From the NCBI RefSeq assembly GCF_012848175.1, contig NZ_CP051651.1, positions 4,533,501 to 4,597,500 of the forward strand: a DNA stretch of 64,000 nt, read 5' to 3'. The position numbers and the translations under genes are program-made. Source of the DNA: Xanthomonas campestris pv. badrii (GTDB lineage: Bacteria; Pseudomonadota; Gammaproteobacteria; Xanthomonadales; Xanthomonadaceae). The notes beneath the pieces are model-generated. The model saw only the letters and a list, made by a program, of their open reading frames with translations. It searched no databases and was not told where the DNA came from. Each line of letters begins with the position of its first letter. Position 1 is the stretch's first letter. Shown here piece after piece: positions 28,122 to 36,094 of this stretch.

Positions 28122-28333
28122 GTGGCGTTCTCCGCTGAGGCGACGCACGCAGTGCTGCACACGTGCCAAACCCAGAGGGTGGCGCACAGGCCTGAAATTG
28201 GTCAAGTGACAAGTGCCCCGCGCGCCGCGCAGACGACCAGCCCGGCTGGCACCGCCTGCGCGGCGTGTGCTGCGCGACAGTGTTGTCACCGCCTTTCGGG
28301 TTCCGCAGCAGACGGGTGAAGCTGCGCACTCCA

Positions 28334-28590
28334 TCACTTCTTGAAGTCGGTGGGCCGCTCCAGCTGGTAGATCGCCTCACCCAAATCTTCCAGCTTGCCG
28401 GCAAGGATGGCTTGCGCATCATAGACACCGCGGTTGTAGAAGTACGCACCGACTTCTTCGGCAAAGAAATCGAGCAGGAACTCGGCATCGAAACGCCCGA
28501 TCTGCTGTTTGGTTCTTCGGTGAAATACAGCTGGATCTTGCGGGTGATCGCCGCCCGTTCGCTTTCGGTGAATTTGATGTTCATTGGCAT
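28334..28590 (-). pseudogene. DUF2164 protein gene with a one-base deletion
   Basis: Two frames together give an intact DUF2164 protein of about 85 residues. The first starts MPMNIKFTESERAAITRKI and runs to QLYFTEEPN. The second continues QQIGRFDAEFLLDFFAEEVGAYFYNRGVYDA and ends ERPTDFKK. The switch is near 28507, where the plus strand reads ctgctgttt; one extra base there would restore the frame (EEPNQQIGRF). This is either a real frameshift or a sequencing error. DUF2164 proteins are small and of unknown function. An alternative ATG lies two codons later at 28584. Confidence 0.82.
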
Positions 28591-28750
28591 TGTGTGATTG
28601 GGCAGCGAGACGGCCGACCTGCCTGTAAAGCGTCAAGGTACCCAGACCCGCCGATGCCCGGGTTGACCCAAAGGGCAGGATCGGCGGCGGGTAAGGCAAC
28701 TGCAACCGCTGAACCCGCTGGCCAAGTAACCATCACCGATCACCCGGGGC

Positions 28751-30370
28751 TCAATCGAAATGGATGATCCGCAACGCGCGTAACGAGGCCGCTGCCTGCG
28801 CAGGCGGTAACGCAAGCGCTTCTCGAAAGAGTTGCGCGGACACCTTGCAGCGCTGCGGTTGCGACCAAGTGGCCCACTCGACCGGGCCCGGCTGTGATGC
28901 GAGCGCGTTCCAGAACAGGGTGTTATAGCGCAAGCGCACGGCCTGCTCTTGTGCGTCGGATACCGTATGTTGCGGTGCCTGCACTGCGGTACGGGCGATC
29001 AAATCCGCTAGCAGGTCGCGCACGCGTGCACGGGTCTCCTCGTCCTGCGGGCGCTCACCGTTATCCAGCAAGGTGTTGCATTGCGCCTTGTCCTGGGTGC
29101 GCACGGCGTCATCCCAGAGCGCCGCGATGCCTCGGCCCCAGCGGGCCATGTCGGCATCGCTCGAGCGTCCAAAGGCGAATGCCGTCATTTCGGCGTAGAG
29201 CCTGCGCAACCAGGCAGTTGCAATGTCCTTGTCCTTGGCAAGCAACGCCTGGCGAATCGACGGTGCGCGCTGCAGGACCTGGTCCGGCTGCTTGGCCGCA
29301 TACGCCAGGTAAGCGCGCCAGGAGGCGTCGCTGGCGCCCATCTGGTGCAAGGCGCCGGCCATGGCAATGGCAGCACGCGTCGCGGGCTTGCCATGCGCAT
29401 CCAGGATACGCACGCCGACACCGCCTTCGACCAATTCGGTGGCATCGATCCAAGCCATCGAGCTGGGCGGCGTATGGCTGCGTTTGGACAGCAAGTCAGG
29501 CCCGAACCCAGCACGCAGCAGGATGGCGCGCGATTGCGCATCCCCTTGCGCCAGCGCAGATTCGCGCCATTCCTTGGGCGCGTTACCCAGCATCCTGTTC
29601 TGGTGCAACCCGATGGAGCCTCGCAGGCCGAGCTCGCGCTCGGGCGATGCGGCCCACAGCAAACTGCAGGCGCTGGCGCAATAGTCATCCACACGCACCA
29701 CCACGTCGCGGGCACGGACGATCTTGGCCACTTCAAGTGCGTCGCCGACCAACCCGCCGCCGCTGCGGATATCGATCCGCTGCAGATGCGGCGCACGCGC
29801 CATAGCGGCCTTGAAGTCATCGATGAAATTCGCCGCGATACTACCGTCGATGCTTAGCACCCGCTTGTCCGCACTCAGCACCATGCGCGCGTCTGGATCC
29901 TGGTGACGTGCACGATCGTTACTCACTACCTGATAGAGCAATGCAGCAATCAATGGCAGTGCCAAGATCAGCAACCACACCGACGTCCACGCGCGCGAGG
30001 GACCGTAGCCGGGGTCGCGTTTGATCGCGATACCCAGCACCGTTGCAGTCGATAGCAGCGATGCAGCAAACAGACTCAGATGCCAGGCCAGCGGCAATGG
30101 CGGGCGCCCGGGAATGTGGAAACCCCATAACGGCAGCGCAACCCCAAGGACCAGACAGCCGAACAGTGCGAGTGCCCCCAAGACGGGCAGCCACGGTGTC
30201 ATGCGCGGGCTCCAGCGGCGTCCGAGCGAGGTCCACGCGGTTTCGCCAGGGCGCCAGGACATGGTGTCGGCACGATAGCGGCCACGTCCGAATTCGGCGT
30301 GCACCTGGGCCATCTCCCACACACCGAGATAGCCCCGCCTGTCGCGTAAATGCAGGTGTTGCATGCTCAT
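28751..30370 (-). CDS. GYF_2-domain membrane protein with ClpP-like domain
   Basis: This is a 539-residue protein. The N-terminus is a GYF_2-type domain (MQHLHLRDRRGYLGVWEM...DTMSWRPGETAWTSL). Three hydrophobic segments follow (about 58-80, 92-112, 125-145), and then a soluble domain with the ClpP/crotonase-like pattern: a Gly-rich loop RIDIRSGGGLVGDALEVA and a helix-start Ser in YCASACSLLWAAS, then SIGLHQNRM. This fits the predicted periplasmic ClpP-like group (COG3904), where Ser would be the nucleophile and the nearby His (GLHQ) a general base; activity is inferred. The ATG at 30370 overlaps the upstream RDD gene's stop (ATGA), so the two are coupled. The C-terminal 200 residues are helical with no family I recognise. 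Confidence 0.75.
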   Translation of the reverse strand: MSMQHLHLRDRRGYLGVWEMAQVHAEFGRGRYRADTMSWRPGETAWTSLGRRWSPRMTPWLPVLGALALFGCLVLGVALPLWGFHIPGRPPLPLAWHLSLFAASLLSTATVLGIAIKRDPGYGPSRAWTSVWLLILALPLIAALLYQVVSNDRARHQDPDARMVLSADKRVLSIDGSIAANFIDDFKAAMARAPHLQRIDIRSGGGLVGDALEVAKIVRARDVVVRVDDYCASACSLLWAASPERELGLRGSIGLHQNRMLGNAPKEWRESALAQGDAQSRAILLRAGFGPDLLSKRSHTPPSSMAWIDATELVEGGVGVRILDAHGKPATRAAIAMAGALHQMGASDASWRAYLAYAAKQPDQVLQRAPSIRQALLAKDKDIATAWLRRLYAEMTAFAFGRSSDADMARWGRGIAALWDDAVRTQDKAQCNTLLDNGERPQDEETRARVRDLLADLIARTAVQAPQHTVSDAQEQAVRLRYNTLFWNALASQPGPVEWATWSQPQRCKVSAQLFREALALPPAQAAASLRALRIIHFD

Positions 30371-31263
30371 CGCATCCAGCGCACCAGCGCCACCAATGCC
30401 ATCGCCGAGATGCCGGCCACCACATACAGAATGATCTGCCAGCGGCCTGTCGGCCGGTGCGTGACCACCCAGCCCGCCCTCAAGTCCCAGGAGGTCTTGC
30501 CTGCGTTGATCAGTTTCACGAGCGCAAACAACTGCGTCATCATGCTGATCAACGGCACGCACAGGCCCATGCCGAATACGAACACCCGTCCCTCGCGGCG
30601 GAGCGCATCAGCAAAGCCCAGCGCATATCCATCCGCACGCAGAACGCGGATGCCGAACAGCCACTTGCCGGGCGTCGTGCCGCATAGGCCGATCCAGATG
30701 GCAAGCACTGGCATCAGCAACACGCTTGTCAGGATGCCGGAGAGCAATGCCTTGCTGGAGACCGGCGCCACCAGCGCCGAATACAGCGGCGGGCTGATCG
30801 TACCCACGACACTACCGATGGAAAACCATAGCAGCAGGCCGAGCGTGAAGGTGTCGAAGCTGCGCGCAAAACAGCGACGCCATGGATGCGCACGGATGTC
30901 TTGCCAGCCATCGGCATACACGTGCAGCACTGGCGCGTCGGCCGGAAGCGCAAGCTGTGGCCGGCTGATCGTCGCCAGGAAGTCGGTGGCGTCGAAGTTG
31001 CGTGCAGCCGCTGTGCTGCCATCGGCTTGCCCGGCATGCAGCGCCACCAAGCTCACTGCGCTATCAGGGATCGGTGGCGGAGTGGCTTGCGACAGCGAGC
31101 AGCGCGCGTAGGGCTCCCAGCCCGCCATGCCTGCCGTCCACATCAGCGTGTCCGCGTGGATACGCCCTTCGGCAAACCACGCCTGTGCCTGCATCCGGGT
31201 CGCCCCGATGGATGCTCCATTTTCCTGGGCATACCAATACTGCTCCATGTGCAGGGCACTCAT
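30367..31263 (-). CDS. GYF_2 and RDD domain membrane protein
   Basis: This protein of about 298 residues starts with a GYF_2 domain (QYWYAQENGASIG...DTLMWTAGMAGWEPY). A linker leads to an RDD domain with four hydrophobic segments and the motif GKWLFGIRVLRADGYALGF. The RDD name comes from conserved Arg-Asp-Asp residues in a family of small membrane proteins of unclear transport or regulatory role. The ATG at 31263 (MSALHMEQYW) is my choice; an ATG five codons later is equally possible and the frame is open 45 codons further up. Its stop overlaps the start of the ClpP-like gene. The two GYF_2 proteins probably work together at the membrane. Confidence 0.75.
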   Translation of the reverse strand: MSALHMEQYWYAQENGASIGATRMQAQAWFAEGRIHADTLMWTAGMAGWEPYARCSLSQATPPPIPDSAVSLVALHAGQADGSTAAARNFDATDFLATISRPQLALPADAPVLHVYADGWQDIRAHPWRRCFARSFDTFTLGLLLWFSIGSVVGTISPPLYSALVAPVSSKALLSGILTSVLLMPVLAIWIGLCGTTPGKWLFGIRVLRADGYALGFADALRREGRVFVFGMGLCVPLISMMTQLFALVKLINAGKTSWDLRAGWVVTHRPTGRWQIILYVVAGISAMALVALVRWMR

Positions 31264-31410
31264 TGCGTCGACGCGGTTGATGCAAGCGATAGCGGCAGGA
31301 CAGCAGGCAACTTGAGGCTCAGTGCGCGTCTGCGGTGATCGAAAGCCGGGTCGCGGCGGGCAGCCAACGGTGATCTGCCCGCAATGCTCCACACTCATCT
31401 GCCTCTTTTA

Positions 31411-31815
31411 TCAAGCATTCGCGCTGCGCAATGGTCCGATTGGCGTAAACAGGTATCCCGCCGCGCGGATCTTCGTCAAGGCCTGTACTGCCAGTACCGC
31501 GAAACACACATATTTAAGCAGCGGGATGATTGCGCACAGCACCATCGCGCCGGTAACGAATGACGACCAACCCAGTGCGGTCGCAGTGAGGTAACCGCCA
31601 TACGCGCCGCAGCCGACTGCCAGCACGCTCAGTGCCATGCAAACGATGGTGGTAACGGTCCCCACGCCTGCCGTGGCGGTCATCGCGACCGCAGTGCCAA
31701 AGCTCAACCCGGCCGCCAGGCATGCCAACAGGATCCAGCGCAGCCCACTGACGGCATCTCTGGCATCGGCCTGCTGCTTGTGGGATTTATTGAAAGACAG
31801 ATTGCTGACGTCCAT
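31411..31815 (-). CDS. Small hypothetical membrane protein
   Basis: This is a 134-residue protein. A polar N-terminus (MDVSNLSFNKSHKQQADARD) precedes about four hydrophobic segments rich in Ala, Thr and Val (WILLACLAAGLSFGTAVAM, TIVCMALSVLAVGCGAYGGYL, SFVTGAMVLCAIIPLLKYVCF). The ATG at 31815 has AGAGAAAAG upstream, which supports the start. It lies 147 bases upstream of the RDD gene on the same strand and may share its transcript. I do not recognise a family. Confidence 0.6.
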   Translation of the reverse strand: MDVSNLSFNKSHKQQADARDAVSGLRWILLACLAAGLSFGTAVAMTATAGVGTVTTIVCMALSVLAVGCGAYGGYLTATALGWSSFVTGAMVLCAIIPLLKYVCFAVLAVQALTKIRAAGYLFTPIGPLRSANA

Positions 31816-31958
31816 GATCTTTTCTCTTGAAGGTGCCTTGCTGCCCCGAGCGGTGACAGCATTCAGTACGGCGTGGAGATGAGGCGGATGCTGCGCAAGA
31901 CACCTGATGCTGAGTGCGCGCACCACTGTGCATGTGGGAGGTGCTGCTCCCGCAGGCT

Positions 31959-32426
31959 TTATCGCATTTTTGTCAAGCGCTCGACGATTTCTTCAGCATG
32001 CGTTTCGATCAGGCCTTCCGAGGTACCCCACGCCGATGTATTGGTCGATTCCACATCGAATGCGGCCACCGTCTTGCCGGCATCCTTGACTTCGATGGAG
32101 GTCTTGACCTTGTCACGTCCGGCCATGATGCCGGCCCAGAACCGTGCACCGTTGCTGCGCATGTAGTAGTGGGTAACGCGGATGTCCAGTTCACGCGCTC
32201 CCGGCGCACCTTGCACGCCGCGCAGTTTGGCCTCGCCGAGCTTGGCATCGAGCTGACGTCGAAACATCGCCATACTCGCAGCATCGGTATCCTCGTTTCC
32301 CTTGATCTCGTACCAATACGTGGTAGCAGCGTCGGCCTTGTAGCTCTGGCGGACCACGCTGTTGGTAGAGCAGGCGCACAGCAATGCAGCGCTCGTCATC
32401 GCGAGCGCCCAACCAATCTTCTTCAT
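31959..32426 (-). CDS. DUF4410 lipoprotein
   Basis: This is a 155-residue protein with a lipoprotein signal: MKKIGWALAMTSAALLCACS, with the lipid-bearing Cys probably at residue 19. The mature part (YEIKGNEDTDAASMAMFRRQLDAKLG, ELDIRVTHYYMRSNGARFWAG, DKVKTSIEVKDAGKTVAAF) matches DUF4410-type outer-membrane lipoproteins, which are of unknown function. The ATG at 32426 is the natural start of the signal peptide. It is a separate minus-strand unit. Confidence 0.75.
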   Translation of the reverse strand: MKKIGWALAMTSAALLCACSTNSVVRQSYKADAATTYWYEIKGNEDTDAASMAMFRRQLDAKLGEAKLRGVQGAPGARELDIRVTHYYMRSNGARFWAGIMAGRDKVKTSIEVKDAGKTVAAFDVESTNTSAWGTSEGLIETHAEEIVERLTKMR

Positions 32427-32678
32427 TTATATCCCCGGTGGAATCCATTCGAGCCAGCCACTTGCCGGCTGGCAACCAAGCGTAGCAAAGCAGACGGCTG
32501 TCGCATGTCGGGGGAATTCTGACGGCTATCCGCGGACGTTTGAATCCTTGACGATGGCGTCGCGCCCGGGGATTGAACGTCGTATCGTTGCCTGTGTCCC
32601 CTTGGCGCCCCAGGGCGTCCTGTGATTGATGCGTCTTCTATCGCGCTTGCGCCTCGAATCGTCCTTCGCGTGTTGCAA

Positions 32679-33131
32679 TCACGCGGTAGCCGTCAGTTCT
32701 TTGGTGCGCTGATAGATGCAACTTGCGATTCCTGCCCAAAGCGATGGGCAAGCGACAAATGCGGCCAAGGAAGCCAATGAGTCGAATGGCCCTGAAGAAG
32801 CATGCATCAAGCGCAGGAGTAGACAAAGGCTTGCCACAATTGCTGCTCCAGCGATTCCCGCAACATAAGGATGTGCATGCTTCAGACCAGGAACAAAGTG
32901 CAGCGTTGGGGTGCCCAAAAGAACAAAGAAAGGTGAGCCAATGCCGAATGCGAAAAAACAGTAGTACAGAAAAAATGTAGGCGCCGCTCCACCGCTGCCC
33001 GACATTGCCAGAATAAGAGCAATGAGGAAGCCGCTCAGAATCGTCGCAGCGACGCATGACAACAGCACCGAACCCAAAAAAACCAAGCTCCCTTTTATTG
33101 CGTGTGCGGTTGCGAGCAAGGCGTCTCTCAC
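32679..33131 (-). CDS. Hypothetical four-helix membrane protein, lower GC
   Basis: This is a 150-residue protein with about four membrane segments (GSLVFLGSVLLSCVAATIL, SGFLIALILAMSGSGG, FFLYYCFFAFGIGSPFFVLL, AGIAGAAIVASLCLLL). The stretch from about 32640 to 33160 is visibly richer in A and T than its neighbours, which hints at transfer. I do not recognise a family. The start at 33131 has no strong ribosome site. Confidence 0.5.
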   Translation of the reverse strand: MRDALLATAHAIKGSLVFLGSVLLSCVAATILSGFLIALILAMSGSGGAAPTFFLYYCFFAFGIGSPFFVLLGTPTLHFVPGLKHAHPYVAGIAGAAIVASLCLLLRLMHASSGPFDSLASLAAFVACPSLWAGIASCIYQRTKELTATA

Positions 33132-33441
33132 GCAGGTTACCTCAAAGAAAGATGATGAGCTCGCTCAGCAAGTTGGTTCCGCGATGAGGAGGCAATCGGC
33201 AGGAGACAGGTGGAAGCTCAGGTCTTGCTTGATGCACAGCTTCTCGTTGGAATGCGCGAACCGGAGATCGCCACGTATCGCTCCACCGTGTGCACGCGTG
33301 CATCAGATACCTGAGATCTTTGGCCGCTTCAACCGGCATCCATGCCAATGCGGTGTTCGGCGCCGGGTAAACAGACACCCGCAGGACGCGGGTGTCTATG
33401 GGTAACACATGACTGCTGGTTTCTACGGCAAAGGCGTAGGC
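33132..33441. other. Intergenic region holding the fbp terminator
   Basis: No gene is seen in this 310-base stretch between the small membrane protein gene and the fructose-bisphosphatase gene. The only clear element is the hairpin at 33373-33397. Confidence 0.5.
33373..33397 (-). terminator. Probable terminator of the fructose-bisphosphatase gene
   Basis: A perfect 10-base stem (AGACACCCGC and GCGGGTGTCT) with a 5-base loop lies 45 bases past the fbp stop on the minus strand. It is followed there by GTTT, a weak T-tract. Confidence 0.6.
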
Positions 33442-34452
33442 TTATGCCTTGTCCGCCTCCAGGTGATAGCGCGTGGCCTCGGCCACTTCGTTCTTCGAGC
33501 CCAGGAACACCGGTACGCGCTGGTGCAGCTGGGTCGGCTGGATGTCCAGGATGCGCTCGCGCCCGGTGGTGGCGGCGCCGCCAGCCTGTTCCACCAGCAT
33601 GCCCATCGGGTTGGCTTCGTACATCAGGCGCAGCTTGCCGGGCTTGCTCGGGTCCTTCTTGTCCCAGGGGTAGATGAAGATGCCGCCGCGGGTGAGGATG
33701 CGATGCACGTCGGCCACCATGCTGGCGATCCAGCGCATGTTGAAGTCCTTGCCGCGTGCGCCGTCCTTGCCGGCCAGCAGGTCGCCCACATAGGCCTGCA
33801 TCGCCGGCTCCCAGTGGCGCTGGTTGGACATGTTGATGGCGTATTCGGCGGTGTCCTCGGGCACGCGCATGTCGCGCTGGGTCAGCAGGAAGCTGCCTTC
33901 CTCGCGCTCCAGGGTGAAGGCGTGGGTGCCGTGGCCGAGGGTGAGTACCAGCATGGTGCTGGGGCCGTAGATGCAGTAGCCGGCGGCCACCTGCTGGGTG
34001 CCTGGCTGCAGGAAGTGTTCATCGCCGGGCTTTTCGGTGCCCTTGGGCGCACGCAGCACCGAGAAGATGGTGCCCACCGAGACATTGACGTCGATGTTGG
34101 AGCTGCCGTCCAGCGGGTCGAACAGCAGCAGGAAATCGCCGCTGGGGTATTGGTCGGGCACCGGCTGACTGTGATCCATTTCTTCGGAGGCGCATGCGGC
34201 CAGATGGCCGCCCCAGGCATTGGCTTCGAGCAGGATGTCGTTGCTCAGCACATCGAGCTTTTTCTGTGCCTCGCCCTGCACGTTGCCGGTACCGGCATCG
34301 CCGAGCACGCCGCCCAGGGCGCCCTTGCTCACGGCAATGGAGATGCGCTTGCAGGCGCGCGAGACGATGGTGATCAGCTGGCGCAGTTCCGCATCGATAC
34401 GGCCGGCGTGTTGTTCTTCGATCAGGAAGCGGGTCAGCGAGGGACGCGACAT
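33442..34452 (-). CDS. fbp: Fructose-1,6-bisphosphatase class 1
   Basis: This 336-residue enzyme hydrolyses fructose 1,6-bisphosphate to fructose 6-phosphate in gluconeogenesis. The metal-binding signature [26 protein letters not shown] and the upstream acidic site (CASEEMD) are intact, as are the substrate-binding stretch GGIFIYPWD and the ending [13 protein letters not shown]. The length is that of the proteobacterial class I enzymes. I chose the ATG at 34452 ([14 protein letters not shown]) over one 15 codons upstream because it matches the family N-terminus. Confidence 0.95.
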   Translation of the reverse strand: MSRPSLTRFLIEEQHAGRIDAELRQLITIVSRACKRISIAVSKGALGGVLGDAGTGNVQGEAQKKLDVLSNDILLEANAWGGHLAACASEEMDHSQPVPDQYPSGDFLLLFDPLDGSSNIDVNVSVGTIFSVLRAPKGTEKPGDEHFLQPGTQQVAAGYCIYGPSTMLVLTLGHGTHAFTLEREEGSFLLTQRDMRVPEDTAEYAINMSNQRHWEPAMQAYVGDLLAGKDGARGKDFNMRWIASMVADVHRILTRGGIFIYPWDKKDPSKPGKLRLMYEANPMGMLVEQAGGAATTGRERILDIQPTQLHQRVPVFLGSKNEVAEATRYHLEADKA

Positions 34453-34599
34453 GGAGCGGGCAGCCTGTTGTAGGAAGTGGGCCGCCATTGTCGCCATTGC
34501 GCCGTTAGATTTCGATCACTTGCTGCGCGGTTTGTAGCGTGGCTGATCGAATTTGTGCGAATGGGCGGTGGGAGCGGAACGCTTCATGGCGCTGAGGTG

Positions 34600-34649
34600 C
34601 CCCCATCCGCCCTTCGGGCACCTTCCCCCGCGGGCGGGGGAAGGGAGCG
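34600..34649. repeat. REP-like dispersed element, copy A
   Basis: The core CATCCGCCCTTCGGGCACCTTC is shared with copies at 51924 and 58514; here it follows CCC and contains the small hairpin GCCCTTCGGGC. It is followed by CCCCCG...CGGGGG and GGAAGG, an inverted repeat of the CCTTCC part. The element is non-coding and lies between fbp and the aminotransferase gene terminator. Confidence 0.8.
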
Positions 34650-34663
34650 GCGGCTGCGGGCAC

Positions 34664-34693
34664 AAAAAACCGGGAGGCTTGCGCGCTCCCGGT
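34664..34693 (-). terminator. Rho-independent terminator of the aminotransferase gene
   Basis: On the minus strand an 8-base stem (ACCGGGAG with CTCCCGGT, 9-base loop) is followed directly by a T-run. It lies 42 bases past the aminotransferase stop. This is a textbook intrinsic terminator. Confidence 0.9.
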
Positions 34694-34734
34694 CTGCCGT
34701 ACGTCGATGCCGCCGCACGCAGCGGCGGGGCCGC

Positions 34735-35937
34735 TTACATGCGGCTGACGGTCGCCACGGCCTGGGCCACGTAGTCCAGGTTGCGCTGGCTCAGTGCGGC
34801 CACGCAGATGCGGCCGGTGCCCACCGCGTAGATCGCGAACTCCTCGCGCAGGCGGTCCACCTGGGTCTTGGTCAGTCCCGAGTACGAGAACATGCCGGCC
34901 TGGCGCTGGATGAAGTCGAACTCCGGCGCGCCCAGCGTGGCGAGTTTGTCCACCAGCCCTGCGCGCAGGGCGTGGATGCGTTCACGCATTTCGGTGAGTT
35001 CCTGCTCCCACAGATCGCGCAGTTCCGGGCTGGTCAGCACGCCGGCCACCAGCGCGGCGCCGTGCGTGGACGGGCTGGAATAGATGGTGCGGATGATGCG
35101 CTTGACCTGCGACTGCACCGCCTTGGCTTCGGCGGCGGTGGCCGAGACCACCGACAGCGCGCCCACGCGCTCGCCATACAGCGAGAACGACTTGGAATAC
35201 GAGCTGGCGACCACGTAGCTGTCGATGCCTTCGGCGGCCAGCAGACGTACCGCATACGCATCGGCCTCGATGCCCTTGTCGAAGCCCTGGTAGGCAATGT
35301 CGACGAACGGGAACAGGTTGCGTTCCTTCAGCAGCCCGGCCACCTGCTTCCACTGCTCGCGGGTCAGGTCGGCGCCGGTGGGGTTGTGGCAGCAGGCGTG
35401 CAGCAGCACCACCGTGCCCGGCTCCAACTTGGCCAGGTCGGCGAGCATGCCGTCGAAGTTCAGGCCATGGCTGGCGGCATCGAAATAGGTGTAGTCCACC
35501 ACCTCGAAGCCGGCCGCGCCGAACACCGCGCGGTGGTTTTCCCAGCTGGGGTTGCTGATGGCGATGGTAGCGGTGGGCAGCAGCTTCTTGAGCAGATCTG
35601 CGCCAACGCGCAATGCGCCGCTGCCGCCGACGGTCTGCGAGGTCGCCACGCGCCCGGACGCCACCAGCGCCGACTCGGCGCCGAACAGCAGTTCCTGGGT
35701 GGCCTTGTCGTAGGCGGCCAGGCCGTCGATGGGCAGGTAGCCACGCGGTTTGGCCTCCTGCGCAAGCTGCTGCTCGATCTTGTGCACGGCGCGCAACAGC
35801 GGGATGCGCCCGTTTTCGTCGTAATAGATGCCCACGCCCAGGTTGACCTTGGTGGGGCGGCTGTCGGCGTTGTAGGCCTCGGTCAGGCCCAGGATGGGGT
35901 CGCCTGGAACCTGTTCCACGTTTGCAAAGAAGGACAC
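34735..35937 (-). CDS. tyrB: Class I aromatic/aspartate aminotransferase
   Basis: This 400-residue PLP enzyme is of the AspC/TyrB subgroup. Features include the N-terminal ADPILGLTEAYNADSRPTKVNLGVG-type segment (read here as PGDPILGLTEAY), the phosphate/PLP region TVGGSGALRVGADLL, HACCHNPTGADL, and the PLP-lysine stretch SSYSKSFSLYGERVGAL. It transfers amino groups between aromatic amino acids or aspartate and 2-oxoglutarate; the sequence does not settle which it prefers, so the symbol is tentative. The GTG start at 35937 (VSFFANVEQV) gives the family length. The open frame upstream of it has no homology. A strong terminator follows. Confidence 0.9.
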   Translation of the reverse strand: MSFFANVEQVPGDPILGLTEAYNADSRPTKVNLGVGIYYDENGRIPLLRAVHKIEQQLAQEAKPRGYLPIDGLAAYDKATQELLFGAESALVASGRVATSQTVGGSGALRVGADLLKKLLPTATIAISNPSWENHRAVFGAAGFEVVDYTYFDAASHGLNFDGMLADLAKLEPGTVVLLHACCHNPTGADLTREQWKQVAGLLKERNLFPFVDIAYQGFDKGIEADAYAVRLLAAEGIDSYVVASSYSKSFSLYGERVGALSVVSATAAEAKAVQSQVKRIIRTIYSSPSTHGAALVAGVLTSPELRDLWEQELTEMRERIHALRAGLVDKLATLGAPEFDFIQRQAGMFSYSGLTKTQVDRLREEFAIYAVGTGRICVAALSQRNLDYVAQAVATVSRM

Positions 35938-36094
35938 GGCATGACTCGCTGAAGGACGAAAGAGTGGGGTACTTCCGGGGTGCTCGGCCGCGGCTGGGCC
36001 AAACCACTTCATCGTAGCAGCCCATGGCGGGCGTAGCATGCTTCGTTCCGTACGCAACGATGCGGCCACAGTACGGATACGAGACACTATCCCC

